Part shown: one piece after another, positions 12,001-23,869 of the stretch
Numbering within the stretch: position 1 is the stretch's first letter
Layout: each line of letters opens with the position of its first letter
Assembly: GCA_007449985.2 (NCBI GenBank)
Contig: VIIQ02000123.1
Location: 62,001 to 126,000 of the forward strand
Direction of reading: 5' to 3'
Origin: Desmodesmus armatus
Taxonomy: Eukaryota; Chlorophyta; Chlorophyceae; Sphaeropleales; Scenedesmaceae
Length of the DNA stretch: 64,000 bases
Program-made: the position numbers and the translations under genes
Notes under the pieces: model-generated
What the model saw: the letters and a program-made list of their open reading frames with translations, nothing else
What the model was told of the DNA's origin: nothing
Databases searched by the model: none

Positions 12001-13141
12001 CGGCTACGTCACTTACAGCTGTGTCCTGCACGCCCAGGATGCATTCCTGCCGCATGCTGTTGGCATCATCAGTTTTTTTGAGGCAGCGCTGCGCTGTGAA
12101 GCTGCACGGCGCGACGCAGCAACGGCAGCAGCAGGCAGTGGTGGTGGTGGTGGTTCTGCAGGCACTGGTGGCTCAGCAGCAGCTGCGGCGGCAGCGGCAG
12201 CAGCAGTAGCAGCAGCTAGTGCTGGTGATGAGAAACTGCAGTTCTACGCTGATGCGTGGTGTGGTTTGTGCTTTCACCGTGTGTCTGGGGAGTACCCGCA
12301 CCACCCCGCCCCTCTGGCCCTGTTGGGGCTAGCAGCGGGGCCGGGCTCGCAGGTGCAGCAGCAGCTGCACAGCTTGCTGGCTACCTTGGCCAAGCTCAGT
12401 GGGTGCAGCAAGGGCACGATGGACACCGAGGCAGTGCAGCAGTACCGCACTGCTGCCAGTCATGCAGCCTCAGCGCTGCTTGCTGGTGCTGCTGCAGACA
12501 ACCAACAGCAGCAGCTTGAGGCACCATCAGCGGCAACAGGTGGCAGCAGCGGCACTGCAGCTGCTGCTTCCATGCTGGCGAGTGTGAACATCATAGGCCG
12601 CTGCTGCATGCAGTGGGGTGAGGAGCTTCAGCAGAAGGAGCAGCAGTGGCAGCAGGGGTATCACTTGGGCACTTTGAAAGTGGATACCTTGCGATGCCGT
12701 TGCATATTGGTGCTGTCAGCTGTGCAGCAGTGGCTGCAGGCTGGCAGCACGTGTGATCAGCTCAGAGCTGCTGGCTACGCGCCTCTGCCAGTGCTGCAGC
12801 AGCTGGAGCAGCTGTTGGCAACATGCCGGGTCCTGCAGGACAGCCCGTCTGACTCAGCAGCCGTGCTGGCGGCGGCCCAGCAGCTGCAGTCCACAGGGCA
12901 AGCCTTGTGCTCCTTCGCTGTGCCCTGCATGTGCAACAACCCTGGCTGCACAAGCATGGCGGGTCTGTCAGAGCTGGCGTCAGTGTCGGGGCGCAGCTGC
13001 ATCTGCGCAGGATGCCTTGTGGCGCGGTATTGTGGGCGGGCATGTCAGCGGGCAGCATGGAAGCAGCACAAACCTGTGTGTGCAGCGCTCGGGGCTGCGG
13101 CTGTTGCCACAGGGACAGGGGCTGCAGCAGCAGTCTGTTGA
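9072..13141 (+). CDS. M3: three-exon MYND-finger family protein
   Basis: The exons are 9072-9251 (60 codons), 9501-10601 (367 codons) and 11327-13141 (604 codons plus stop), about 1031 residues. Splice sites are CAG|GTGACA, ATGCAG|GTCACA, CAA|GTAAGT and CTACAG|GTAGAC. Exon 1 starts M-A-N-S and ends K-L-V-Q-D-V-Q, as in its siblings. Exon 3 contains polyQ, R/Q-rich and Gly/Ala tracts, the A-A-G-P-G-S-Q-V-Q block, and an intact MYND finger in the last 75 residues. Intron 1 is 249 bases, a multiple of three, and has no stop in the exon frame, so retaining it would give an in-frame longer protein. The closest paralogue is M4. It is divergently arranged with M2. I see no membrane segment or catalytic motif. 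Confidence 0.85.
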
Positions 13142-14885
13142 GCTGCAGTTCACAGCATTCTTGGGTGGGATCTCAGGCTGACTCTGTGGTGATTGTGGTA
13201 GTCCAGGGTTATGTACTACTACAACTTGCATGGATGCCACACTTACTGTTCTTCGAGGCATGTTCATTAGCCAACTGCAATGGATGCATACAGATCCTTG
13301 ATTTTCACAAACAAACACATCATTGTTGTTTGCATACATTGGTTTTTGGCTGTGTTGTTTCCTTCCTGGTAGAAACGTAGACTTTTGAGGTTCAGTCGAC
13401 CTGCAACTGTGGGCCACACACCCTTTGGTGTGCTCCCCAGCTTGATGGGCTGCTTTGTTGAGGTGGCTGTTGTTTTCTTTAGCCTGCTCGCCCAGATAGG
13501 CTGATTGCAGATCAAGGAGATGCTCTGTGCATTGGCAGGGGATAACCAACTGCGGGTCCAGCTGGTGGTTGCAGCAAGTGTGACAGCGCCGCCCAAACCT
13601 TGTGAACAGTTGTGCAATTTTCACTTATTGTTGTATCGGCGGCGTTGTGTGCAAGCTGCACAGCAGTTGCTTGTGAACAGGGACATGCAGGCATACAGCA
13701 CACACTTTGCACTCACGTTGGGCCAGAATCAATCAGACGACACCCCGGGGTCCAAAATGCAGATGTTGCAGCAAGCAGCGTGCTCAGCTGCAGCCCTGTC
13801 TGACTCCTGGCCTTGAACATTACGATAAACACTGTGACAGTACCCTGCTTTGTGAGCCAGGACACAATGCATGCTATCAGCCGCGAGGCTGCTGGCAAAT
13901 CCTGAAAAAGCACTGTTGTGACAGGCAGACAGTCACATTCCTTGAGGGGTTGAGGGGAAAATAAAACCCTGCCCACACACAAGTTCAAGCATTGACCACT
14001 CAGGGGTGCTGCCTACAGCTACTTGTGGGCTTGAATAGGCTCAGCACAGCACAACAATCCCCATCCAGCGCCACCAATGCTACCCACGATATACCGAAAC
14101 AAAAGGGCGCTGGCGGCTTGCTGGCACTACCGCTCGGCACAAACCGATTGGTTGCAAAGCGCAACACATCACATCAAGATTGGGCCTGTGCTGATAGGAG
14201 AACAAAAAGATGACATCCCTGCGGGAGGGGCTGTTCAGACGGCAGCAAGGCTACTTACGCAGCCAGCATGTGGCTGCCAGCAGGCAGCAGGTCAGACGGT
14301 TTCATGCTGGCTGAATCAACACCACACACGCCAAACCTCTTGACATCAATCGCTAAGCTCCATCCTGTCTCGGCAGCAGCTGCTGGTCCTGCTCATCAAC
14401 CCCCAGCACTGCTGGAAGCACTACGTAGTGCTCAGTACTACTGAAAACAGCACACACCAGATGCAAGCGCTGTGGCTCAACAGCAATCATACTGTTCCGG
14501 ACTGCCTGCAGTAGTACATGGATGCACACTTCACCTCCACAAGGTTGCAAGCCATACCATGCCCTGCAGGACCTCAGCCCAGCATGGACAATCAAACAGG
14601 CAACAACACAACATGCAGTGCATGGCTGCAGCTGGGGTGACATGTGATTGGTAACCAGGACTTATTAGGCAGCAGGTCCAAAGCAACCAACGTTGGCAAC
14701 AAACACACAATCAGCACCTGGCAGGCGAGTCGTAACATCATTCAACACATGAACAACCACAACCACCACAACAACAACGCTCGCTTCATGATAGCCCTCA
14801 CCCTTGCACATCAACCACAACCACAAAGACCACAAGCCTTCATTGAAGTACCCTAGAAGTACCCTAACGCACCTTTAAGGTAAGC
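13142..14885. other. Spacer at the centre of the inverted duplication
   Basis: This spacer separates the 3' ends of M3 and M4 and is the symmetry centre of the M2-M3 / M4-M5 inverted duplication. The part at 13390-13700 is similar, in the same orientation, to 24285-24600 downstream of M5. The part at 14260-14640 is similar to 54650-54990 downstream of M11. No coding exon of the family is recognisable. Confidence 0.6.
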
Positions 14886-17800
14886 TCAAGCACATAGCTG
14901 GACTGCTGCAGCTACGTCAGCCCCTGCCTGTGCAGCAGCAGCAGCAGCCGCAGCAGCACCAGCAGCCTCACTCAGTGCCCCACACATGAGCTTGTGCTGC
15001 TTCCATGCTGCCCGCTGACACACCCGCCCACAATAACGGGCCACACGGCAGCCCCCACATATGCAGCTGCGCCCCGACACTGCCGCCAGCTCCGACAGCC
15101 CCGCCATGCTTGTGCAACCAGGGTTGTTGCACATGCAGGGCACAGCAAAGGAGCACAAGGCCAGCCCTGTGGACTGCAGCTGCTGGGCTGCCTCCAGGAC
15201 TCCTGCTTTGTCAGAGGGGCTGTCCTGCAGGACCCGGCATGTTGCCAACTGCTGCTCCAGCTGCCGCAGCACTGGCATAGGTGCATAGCCAGCAGCTGTG
15301 AGCTGGTCACACGTGCTGCCTGATGCCAGCCACTTCACCACAGCTGACAGCAGCACCATGCAACGGTACTCCAAGGTATCGACCTTCAGAAAGCCCAAGT
15401 CACAACCCTGTTGCCGCTGCGCTTCAGCCCACTGCTGCTCCTCCTGCTGCAGCTCTCCAGCCCACTGCATACAGCAGCGGCCTATAATGTTCACACTCGG
15501 CAGCATGGAAGCAGCAGCTGCACTGCCGCTGCTGCAGCCTGCTGCCTCAAGCTGCTGCTGTTGGTTGTCTGCAGCAGCACCAGCAAGCAGCGCTGAGGCT
15601 GCATGACCGGCAGCAGCACGGAAAACCTGCACTGCCTTGTTCTCATGCGTGCCCCTGCTGCACCCGCTGAGCTTGACCATGGTGGCCAGCAGGCTGTGAA
15701 GCTGGCGCTGCACCTGGGAGCCCGGCCCCGCTGCAACCCCCAACAGCGCCAAAGGGGCGGGGTGGTGTGGGTACTCCCCAGACGTACGATGAAAGCACAG
15801 AGCGCTCCATGCATTACCGTAGTCCAGCAATTTGTCACCACCAGCACTAGCTCCTTGCACTGCTGCTGCTGGTGCTGCTGCTGTGCCCCCAGTGCTGGCG
15901 GAACAACCAGCAGCACTGCCTGCTGCTGCTGCTGCCGATGCCGCGTCGCGCCGTGCAGCATCACAGCGCAGTACTGCCTCAAAGAAGCTGATAATGCCAA
16001 CAGCATGCGGCAGGAATGCATCCTGGGCGTGCAGGACACAGCTGTAAGTGACAAAACCTCCGTAAGGCCGCGATGCTGCCAGTATTGCTGGCAGTGACCC
16101 CTCTGCTGCTGCTGCAGCGCCAGGGGCTGGCACCACTGAGCAAGTCAGTAGCGTCAACAGACCCCTCATGCCCCACTGCTCCTGCTGCTGCTGCAGCTGC
16201 AGCTTTTTGAAGCCAAAGCGGGTCAGCAGCGGCAGCAGCTCTGCCAGCAGAGGTGATGTGGGTGCCAACACACACCACTCAGCAGGCTGCTGCTGCCGTG
16301 CCTGCTGCTGCTGCTGCCGCCGCCGCTGCTGTGGCAGCGCAGGGGTGGGGTGCTGCACTTCAAATGGAGATGGCAGCAGCTGCAGTGCCAGCTGTGGTCC
16401 TGTGTAGGCCGCTGGCCGTGGCAGCTTGTGTAAGCCAGCCACGTTCCACAGATTGAGCAGAGAATCGCAGCTGCACAGCTGGCAGGCCAGCTCTTGTGCT
16501 GCTTGTACCCCGGGGTAGCTGTCAGGTATGCTTGATGTCAGCTGCAGCACTGCCAAGCTGAGCAGCAGGTCTGTCTCCAACTGCAGCAGCAGCTGCGCAC
16601 TGAAGGCACCTTTGGCCTGTTCTACCTGTAGTCACAAGGGCAGTGGTGCAAGGCTTGGGTTGGCAGCATGTCATGAATGAATCACCAGCCTCTGATGCAT
16701 ATGATGTGCTAACAAGGTGTGCCTCTACATGTCAGCTGCTCAGCCTTGCTTGAACAAGCTTGCACACCAATGCATGGTATGCACACGATTGATATATGCC
16801 ATGCGGTGGTGCAGAGTCACTTCCAAAGACGGGCTAGTGCCAGATGTCTGGGTTCTGTCAAGCCCCTGAAGACGATTCCTGTAGCAGCAGAACCGCCAAA
16901 TGCCGGGTGCTGGCACCCTCTTGTCAACCCCGCTTCAGACCCCTTCCCATGCATAGTGCCTGTCCCATTGACTAAACTGGCTGTTGTGCCTAGTCGCCCA
17001 TGCAGATAGTGGAAGGCTGCGGCAGACTACACCCAGCCCCCAGAAGCCTGCCGAACTTCACTGTCCTAATTCAAAAGTTTAGGGCTTAGGGTTCAAATGC
17101 CCCTGATGCATGATGCGCTAACAAGGTGTGTACAAGCACTTGCAATTGAGGTACCTTGTCGATTGCCAACTACTCAAACGTTCGGAACGGTTACAGCATG
17201 GGTGCAGTGCAGTAATGCGTGCTGAAAGTCTCAAAGAAGCAGGCTGATTTAGCCACTGTAGCCACTGAAACCATGACACTCTGTGTGGCCGCATGTGAGC
17301 AATGTACGAGTTGAGCCGGAATCACAACACAACAGGGGCAGACGTCCGCATGCATGTCACACGTTGATGGCAATCACCTTGGTGGCGGCCCCTTACAAGC
17401 ACACACACAAACCGAGACTCTGCACATATGCTATGCGCCTCCACAAACATCTATGTCACAACAACGGAACAGACTCACTTGGTACTCCAGGACACGGCCA
17501 TAAGCTGTTGCAGTTGACCGCATCTCGCCCACGCCTGCGAGCCCAGCAGCGTTGAGCACCCATGCCATCTGTATCACGGTCTCCTTATGGACGCCCAGTA
17601 TGTCAAACACGCTGCAGGACAGGGGCGTCAGGCTGTCCGCCAATACCCTGTCGCTGCTGCGGCGGCCGCCGCGGTTGTTAGCCTGCCGTGGCTGCTGCTG
17701 CCCCTTAGCGCCTGGCACTTGCCCCCCACTGCTGCTCCCCACCCCGCGTGCATCCCTGCTGCTGGCTGCTGGTGTGGCTGCAGCCGTGGTCCCGGCACCA

Positions 17801-18991
17801 CTGCTGGTGACCATGCCCAGCACAGTCGCAATCATGATGATCGCGAGGGAAGACAGGAGTGCGGGTGACAGCAGCAGCTGCTGTGCGGCGGATGACTGCC
17901 AGGAGTCGATATTCAACACTGCTCCTGGCAGCATCATCGCCAAGCAGCCATACTCGCTGACAAAGCTGCCGCCGACTGCTGCTAACCTGCCAACTTTCAG
18001 CGGCAGCTGCATCTTCTTCTGCTGCCAAAGCCGCTGCAGGTTGCCGCAGGCTTGGAACCCTGTGAGGATCAGCCGCATGGCTGCAGGTGCTGCAGGCAGT
18101 ACTGTTTCAAAGGTGAACAGCCCCTGCTGTGACAGAGTGCTGCTGGTAAGCTGAAAGGCCTTCAGCAAGACGCCACAGTGCACATCTGCTTTCTCATAGC
18201 AGGACATCTGCTCCCGGATGCTGCCCAGTCCGGGCACAGCTGTGCTGCTGCTGCTGTCACTACAGCCGGCGGCTGCTGCTGCAAGCGCTGTTGCTGCTGC
18301 TGTGAGCTGTGCCGCTGCAGCATCCATGGCAGGACCCAAGATCTGCAGCAGCTGCGACTCCTGCAGCTGCTGCCGGACTGCGGCGGCAGCACGGGAGCCC
18401 GGCGATGTGCGCATGGTGCCCACAGCTTTTTCCATCCAGGTATCCAAAGCAGTGAAGGCCAGGCACCGTAGACAATTCAACTCCTCTGGCTGCTGCAGTG
18501 CCAATGCCTGGACGCACAAACCTGCCAGATTGGCTGTGACCTGCACACAAGAGTACAGCAACAGTCGCAGCAGTTTGCACACCCGCAAGGCCCACCAACA
18601 ACATTCTGATGTGACGACAAGCAGCTGAGGTGTGCATGTCTACTGATCAAAGTGGTTTTTGTCCTGTCAGCGGTTTTGATTTTGTCAGCGTACCCGCAGG
18701 AGCCTTGATGATAGCTGTTGGGACGTGCACCGGCGTGTGTGAGGTCGCACCCGCCTCTTTTCAGGCATGCGGCTGTCTGTTGGGCGTGATGCCAGCACAC
18801 GTTACCTGCACGTCCTGCACCAGCTTCTTCCATGCTGCATGGGGCAGGGGCTGCGGCTGCTGGCTGAGCTCACTGAGTGCATGTTGAACAGCCTGGACCT
18901 CTGTCTGAGCAACGCCGCGACTTGCTGTGCTGACCAGTCGTTGCAGCTCCCAGATGCATGCTGTCCAGGCAGATACGCAAGCGTTTGACAT
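14886..18991 (-). CDS. M4: three-exon MYND-finger family protein
   Basis: The exons on the minus strand are 18991-18806 (62 codons, M-S-N-A start), 18540-17479 (354 codons) and 16625-14886 (579 codons plus stop), about 995 residues, the shortest full copy. Donors are CAG|GTAACG and CAA|GTGAGT; the exon 3 acceptor is CTACAG|GTAGAA. Exon 2 keeps the A-A-A-V-R-Q-Q-L-Q-E-S-Q block and the L-T-P-L-S-C-S-V-F-D-I-L-G segment. The MYND finger is complete (C-N-N-P-G-C, C-G-G-C, Y-C-G-R-V-C, H-K-L-M-C). Exon 1 (Q-R-L-V-S-T-A-S and S-Q-Q-P-Q-P-L-P-H) is closest to M3, so M4 is the inverted duplicate of M3. It is divergent from M5 across 629 bases. The reading frame is undamaged. Confidence 0.85.
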
Positions 18992-19620
18992 TGCGGTTTG
19001 GTTGTCAGCCCTGCACCAAGGACAGCACAGTGAGCCCCAAGAGCCCCAGTGTGAGCCCTAGAGCCCCAGTGTGCACATCACAGCAGGATGACAAGGCCAG
19101 ACTGCACCCACCGTGGTCTTGAAGAGAGGACACTGTCTGACAGCAATATAAGCAGTATGCCTCTGCAACCAGCCAGTATCTATTTCAAACAGTTTCAGCT
19201 GTCTTCGTTCTTGCGTCTGATCAACGTCGGTCAAGTTGGAATCCTTCTTTTTTCCACCCGGGAAGCACCGGGAAGCTTAGCAGGGGCTTTCTACAACTTT
19301 ATGGGCTGGCCTTCATGCCCATTGGTTTGTTGTTGTCGGAGTTGTCGTTGGACCAGTTCGAACATGTTTGAAATTTGTCCTAAACCTCCGGATCACATAC
19401 AGTTGCAACACCGGTTATGCACCCGCAGCTGATGCTCCGGCTGTATGCTTAAAACCACCGCTGACAAAATTACTCTTTACTCTGCTCCTTGCCCGGCAGG
19501 ACAGCTGTGAGTGAATTCAGCTGCTGTTGTGCTGTACAGTACGATCTGCTCTGGCCCAGTGGCTAAGTATGGGCTCATCGTGATGTTCCAGTGCAAGATT
19601 GACACTCTCACAAAACTGTC
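18992..19620. promoter_or_regulatory. Divergent promoter region between M4 and M5
   Basis: This is the 629-base head-to-head spacer, the inverted counterpart of the M2/M3 spacer. It holds short repeats of GAGCCCCAGTGTG near 19030-19075 and the reversed CTGCACCCACCGTGG block near 19100. No core promoter element can be assigned with confidence. Confidence 0.5.
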
Positions 19621-22600
19621 ATGGCCAACGCTGTGGTAGCCTCCTGGACAGCATGCATCAAGGAGCTGCAACAAGTATTGGGTGCACCTCGAGTGGAGGT
19701 GTCGGATGGCTGTGCTGTTCTCCGACATCTGCATAAGCTGGAGGAGCAGCCACCCCTCCCGCATGCTGCATGGAAGAAGCTCGTGCAGGACATGCAGGTA
19801 ATAAGTTCGGGCATGGCTGCCAACATCACATGGATGGCAGCAGGTGTTCATCAGCACCCATCAGTCAGCAACATGCAACGGACCCGAGCAAACACACAAC
19901 GTTGGCTACTGCACTTGGGCTCAGCATCAGGGCGGTAACAACTGTCCACTGTACTGACTTGCCAGGACAGGGGCCCAGGCGTCCTCAATATGTTCTTGTG
20001 TTGGTGCACACCGCCCTAGGTCCTCTTTTGAGGATGTACCTGGGCGGAAACGGCCCTGGTGCTGGTTACAAGAGGCATGAGCTGTGCTGCTCGTGCTCTC
20101 TGCAGAGTTTGAGGTTTTTGGCCAGCTTCAATGTTTATCACACCGTGCTGCCCCTCCTGCTGTGCTGCTGCATGCAGGTCACAGCCAAACTGGCAGCACT
20201 GTGTGTCCAGACCCTGCAGCACCCAGATGCACCACAGTATTCCATGGCTTTGACTTGTTCTGCGCTAAATGCTTGGCTGGGAACAGCTGTGGCCTCTATG
20301 GAAGCCTCCCCAGGGTCCCGTGCAGCAGCGGCAGTACGGCAACAGCTGCAGGAGTCGCAGCTGCTGCAGCACCTGGGTCCTGCCATGGATGCTGCAGCAG
20401 CGCGGCTCACAGCAGCAGTAGCAGCACTCGTCACAATGGCCAGCGCCCGCAGCAGCAGCAATGGCAGCACAGCTGCGCCCTCAAGCACGGAGCAGGACAG
20501 CATCAAGGAGCAGAAGTCCCGTGTTGATATGGCAGATGCCTACTGCGGCTTGCTGCTGCAGGTGTATCAGCTGGCCTGCTGTGCTGCGTCACAGAACATG
20601 GGCTTCTGCATCACAGCAGCACTGCCTGCAGCACCCGCAGCAGTACGCATGATCCTCACAGGGTTCCAAGCCTGCAGCAGGCTGCAGCAGCTAGTGCAGG
20701 TGCACCTACAGTGTGGCAGCTTTGCAGCAGTTGGCGGCAGTTTTGTCAGCAGAATATGCTGCTTGGGGTTTCAGTTGGTGTCACTGCTGACGGGGGCGGT
20801 GGAGGACGACATGCTGCAAGCGTGTCCTGCCGCAAGAGAGCTGCTGTCGTCACCCGACCTTGTGTCCTGCCTCACCATTGTCTTGATTACTACTGTGCTG
20901 GGGCTGGACACGAGCGGTGATGTCGGCGGCAGCGCCGCCCCTTCTCCAGCAATCAGCAGCAGCAGTGGATCCGCCCCAGGCAGCAGCACGCAATGTCAGC
21001 TGCCAGGCACCGAGGGGCGGCAGCAGCAGGCTCGGCAGGGCAGCAGCGCTGACTGTGGCAGCAGTGGCAGCAGCCGCAGCACCCACAGCAGCGGGGTGCG
21101 GCTGGACAGCCTGACGCCCCTGTCCTGCAGCTTGTTTGGTGTGCTGCGCTTCAGCAAACGCACCGCAAAGGAGGCAGCAAAGGTGCTGAAGGCTGCCGGG
21201 CTCACGACTGTGGATGACTTGCACACAGTGGCGGGAGTCTACTGCCGCGTTGTGAAGTATCAAGTGAGCTGGGTTGCTTGACAGTGGGAGCATAACAACC
21301 ACTGGGGAGCAGATTGTTGCAAGTCACAGTGACAAATTGAGATACACGCATGCGTACAACTGACATCCTTCCGTGCAGTTTGTACTGATTGAGTCCAATT
21401 CGCCCAATGAGCCTATTTTTGGCTCCCCAAACGGTTGATGTTCTGTGTAACATCCAATTACTGAGTCCTGCTGCTGACACAAGCCACTTGTGGCCAAATG
21501 TGACTCATTTGAGCATGTCCCGTAGTGTGGTGCATAGTCCACCGCAACTTGCACATGCACACCGCGGATGCAATGATGTGCATATGCTGTTGCAGCACAG
21601 GTTTCACCTACACTGCCGATGCAGCCCCCACATAAAAGTATGCCGGGTGTTGTTTGCATATGACAGCTGCTGGTGCAGCTAGCACATTGGCCATGACACA
21701 ACCAGGATTCCACACGAAGGCTGTGCAGGGCTGCCATAGCGCTATGGAATGATGCAGCAGGACACTGTCTGCTGTCCTATGCTGTGCTGAGCATTGTACT
21801 GTATAGTCATCACACTTGGTGTCACACTCGCTTGTACAGGCTGCACATGCCCGACTGTCTGTCCTGCACTTTCCTGTACTGTACTGTACCGTACCGTACT
21901 GTACCGTATCGTACCGTACCATACCGTACCATACCGCACTGTACTGTACCTGAAATTTTTCGGACAACACCCATGACGTTGTAACTGAGGCTGTGTGTCC
22001 TTCAACAACTGCTGCATGACACCTGTACAGGTGCACGAAGCCAGGGATATATTCAGTGCGCAGCTGCTGCTGCAGTTGGAGACCAACCTGCTGCTCAGCT
22101 TGGCAGTGCTGCAGCTGGCAGCAAGCATACCTGACAGCCACCCAGGGGCTCAAGCAGCACGCGACCTGGCCTGCTCGCTTGCAAGCTGTGCTCCACTGCA
22201 CATGTTGTGGAGTGCAGGCAACCTGCACCAGCTGCCTCTGCTAGCAGCATACACAGGCCCACAGCTGGCACTGCAGCTGCTGCCGTCCCCATGTGGGTGG
22301 CAGCAGCCGGCCCCTGAGCTTCTGCCTCAGCAGCGGCAGGAGCAGCAGCAGCAGCCGCATGAGCAGCAGCTTGTTGAGTGGTGTGTGTTGGCACCCACAG
22401 CACCTCTGCTGACAGAGCTGCTGCCGCTGCTGACACGCAATTGCCTCAGACAGCTGCAGCAGCACCAGGAGCAGCTGCAGCTGCAGCAGCAGCCTGCGAC
22501 CTTGCGCTTGGCACAGCTGTCTAGCGCAGTGCCATTAGCAGTGCAGGCTTGCATGATGGGCCTCTTCACATTGCTGGTCAGCTCAGTGGTGCCAGCCCCT

Positions 22601-22631
22601 GGTGCTGTAGCAGCAGCAGGAGAGGGGTCAC

Positions 22632-22666
<35 letters not shown>

Positions 22667-22846
22667 GCAGCGGAGGGGTCACCAGCAGCAGCAGCACCAG
22701 CAGCAGCAATCAATTTTCAAGATGGTCGAGCCAGCAGCAGATGTGTCATGCACGCCCAGGATGTCTTGATGACGCATGTCTGTGACATCATCAGCACCTT
22801 TGAGGGGGTGCTGCGGTGTGAAGCTGCAGTGTGTACAGCAGCGACA

Positions 22847-22909
<63 letters not shown>

Positions 22910-23351
22910 GACATCGGGGCCTCAGCAGCAGCAATACAGGCAGATGATGCTTGTTGTGCTGACAGTTTGCAGGACTACGGTTGTGTGTTCCGTGGGTTAT
23001 GCTATCACCTATCAAGGGACGACCCAGACTACCACTCCCCTCTGGTGCTGTTGGCGCTTGCAGCGGGGCCAGGCTCCCAGGTGCAGCGCCAGCTGCATAG
23101 CCTGCTGGCCACCGCAGCCAAGCTCAGTGGCTGGGGTTTGCTTGGGAATGACACGCAGCTGCAGTACCGTGCTGGTGTTGCTTGTGTGGCATCAGCACTG
23201 CTGGAGCACGACCAGCAGCAGCAGCAGCTGGCGGGAGGTTGCAGCAGCGGCAGTGCTGCTGCAGTCGCCATGCTGCCGTGTGTGGTCATTCTGGGCCGCT
23301 GCTTCATGCTGTGGGCTGGGGAGTTGCGGGAAGGTGTCAGCCTGTCACAGG

Positions 23352-23382
<31 letters not shown>

Positions 23383-23869
23383 GGGGTGCGGATCATCTGC
23401 CTCATCTGACGAGGATGATGGCATGTTGGACTTTGTTGAGCTGATATCTTCTTTGCAGCAGTGGTTTGCCTCAGGCAGCACATGCGAGCAGCTCACTGCT
23501 GCGGGCTACGTGCCTCTGCCAGTGCTGCAGCAGCTGGAGCAGCTATTGGCAACATGCCAGGTCCTGCGGGACAACCCGTCTGACGCAGCAGCCGTGCTGG
23601 TGGCAGCCCAGCAGCTGCAGTCTGTAGGGTTGGCCCTGTGCTGCATTGCTGTGCCCTGCATGTGCAACAATCCTGGTTGCGGGAGCATGGCAGGGTGGTC
23701 GGAGCTGGCGTCAGTGTCGGGGCGCAGCTGCATTTGTGGGGGCTGCCGTGAGGCGCGGTACTGTGGGCGGGCATGTCAGCGGGCAGCGTGGAAGCAGCAC
23801 AAGCCCGTTTGTGGGGCGCTGAGTGTTGCAGCTGGTGCTGGCGGTGCAGGGGCTGCAGAGATCTGTTGA
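19621..23869 (+). CDS. M5: three-exon MYND-finger family protein
   Basis: The exons are 19621-19797 (59 codons), 20178-21263 (362 codons) and 22031-23869 (612 codons plus stop), about 1033 residues. Splice sites are CAG|GTAATA, ATGCAG|GTCACA, CAA|GTGAGC and GTACAG|GTGCAC. Exon 3 holds a pure GCT run coding for about 20 consecutive alanines (about 22847-22908), several polyQ tracts, and a full MYND finger in the last 75 residues. Exon 1 and the first half of exon 3 match M2 closely, and intron 2 carries the same GTAC-type pentanucleotide array. M5 is therefore the inverted duplicate of M2, but lacks M2's duplicated acceptor segment. No other domain is recognisable. Confidence 0.85.
21880..21951. 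repeat. GTACC/GTACT pentanucleotide satellite in M5 intron 2
   Basis: Five-base units (GTACT, GTACC, ATACC) are repeated in the second intron of M5, 80-150 bases upstream of exon 3. The same class of array lies in the equivalent intron of M2. Confidence 0.85.
22847..22908 (+). repeat. (GCT)n polyalanine run in M5 exon 3
   Basis: About 20 uninterrupted GCT codons encode alanine. The same protein position in siblings holds short mixed Ala/Thr stretches, so this tract has expanded in M5. Confidence 0.9.

Noticed and set aside
21794..21984. Open frames over the GTACC repeats
   Set aside because: They are simple-sequence frames inside an intron shared with M2; no coding value.
22776..23444. Plus-strand frame of 222 codons with poly-leucine within M5
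   Set aside because: It is an out-of-frame reading of the M5 GCT run; the M5 frame has the conserved blocks.
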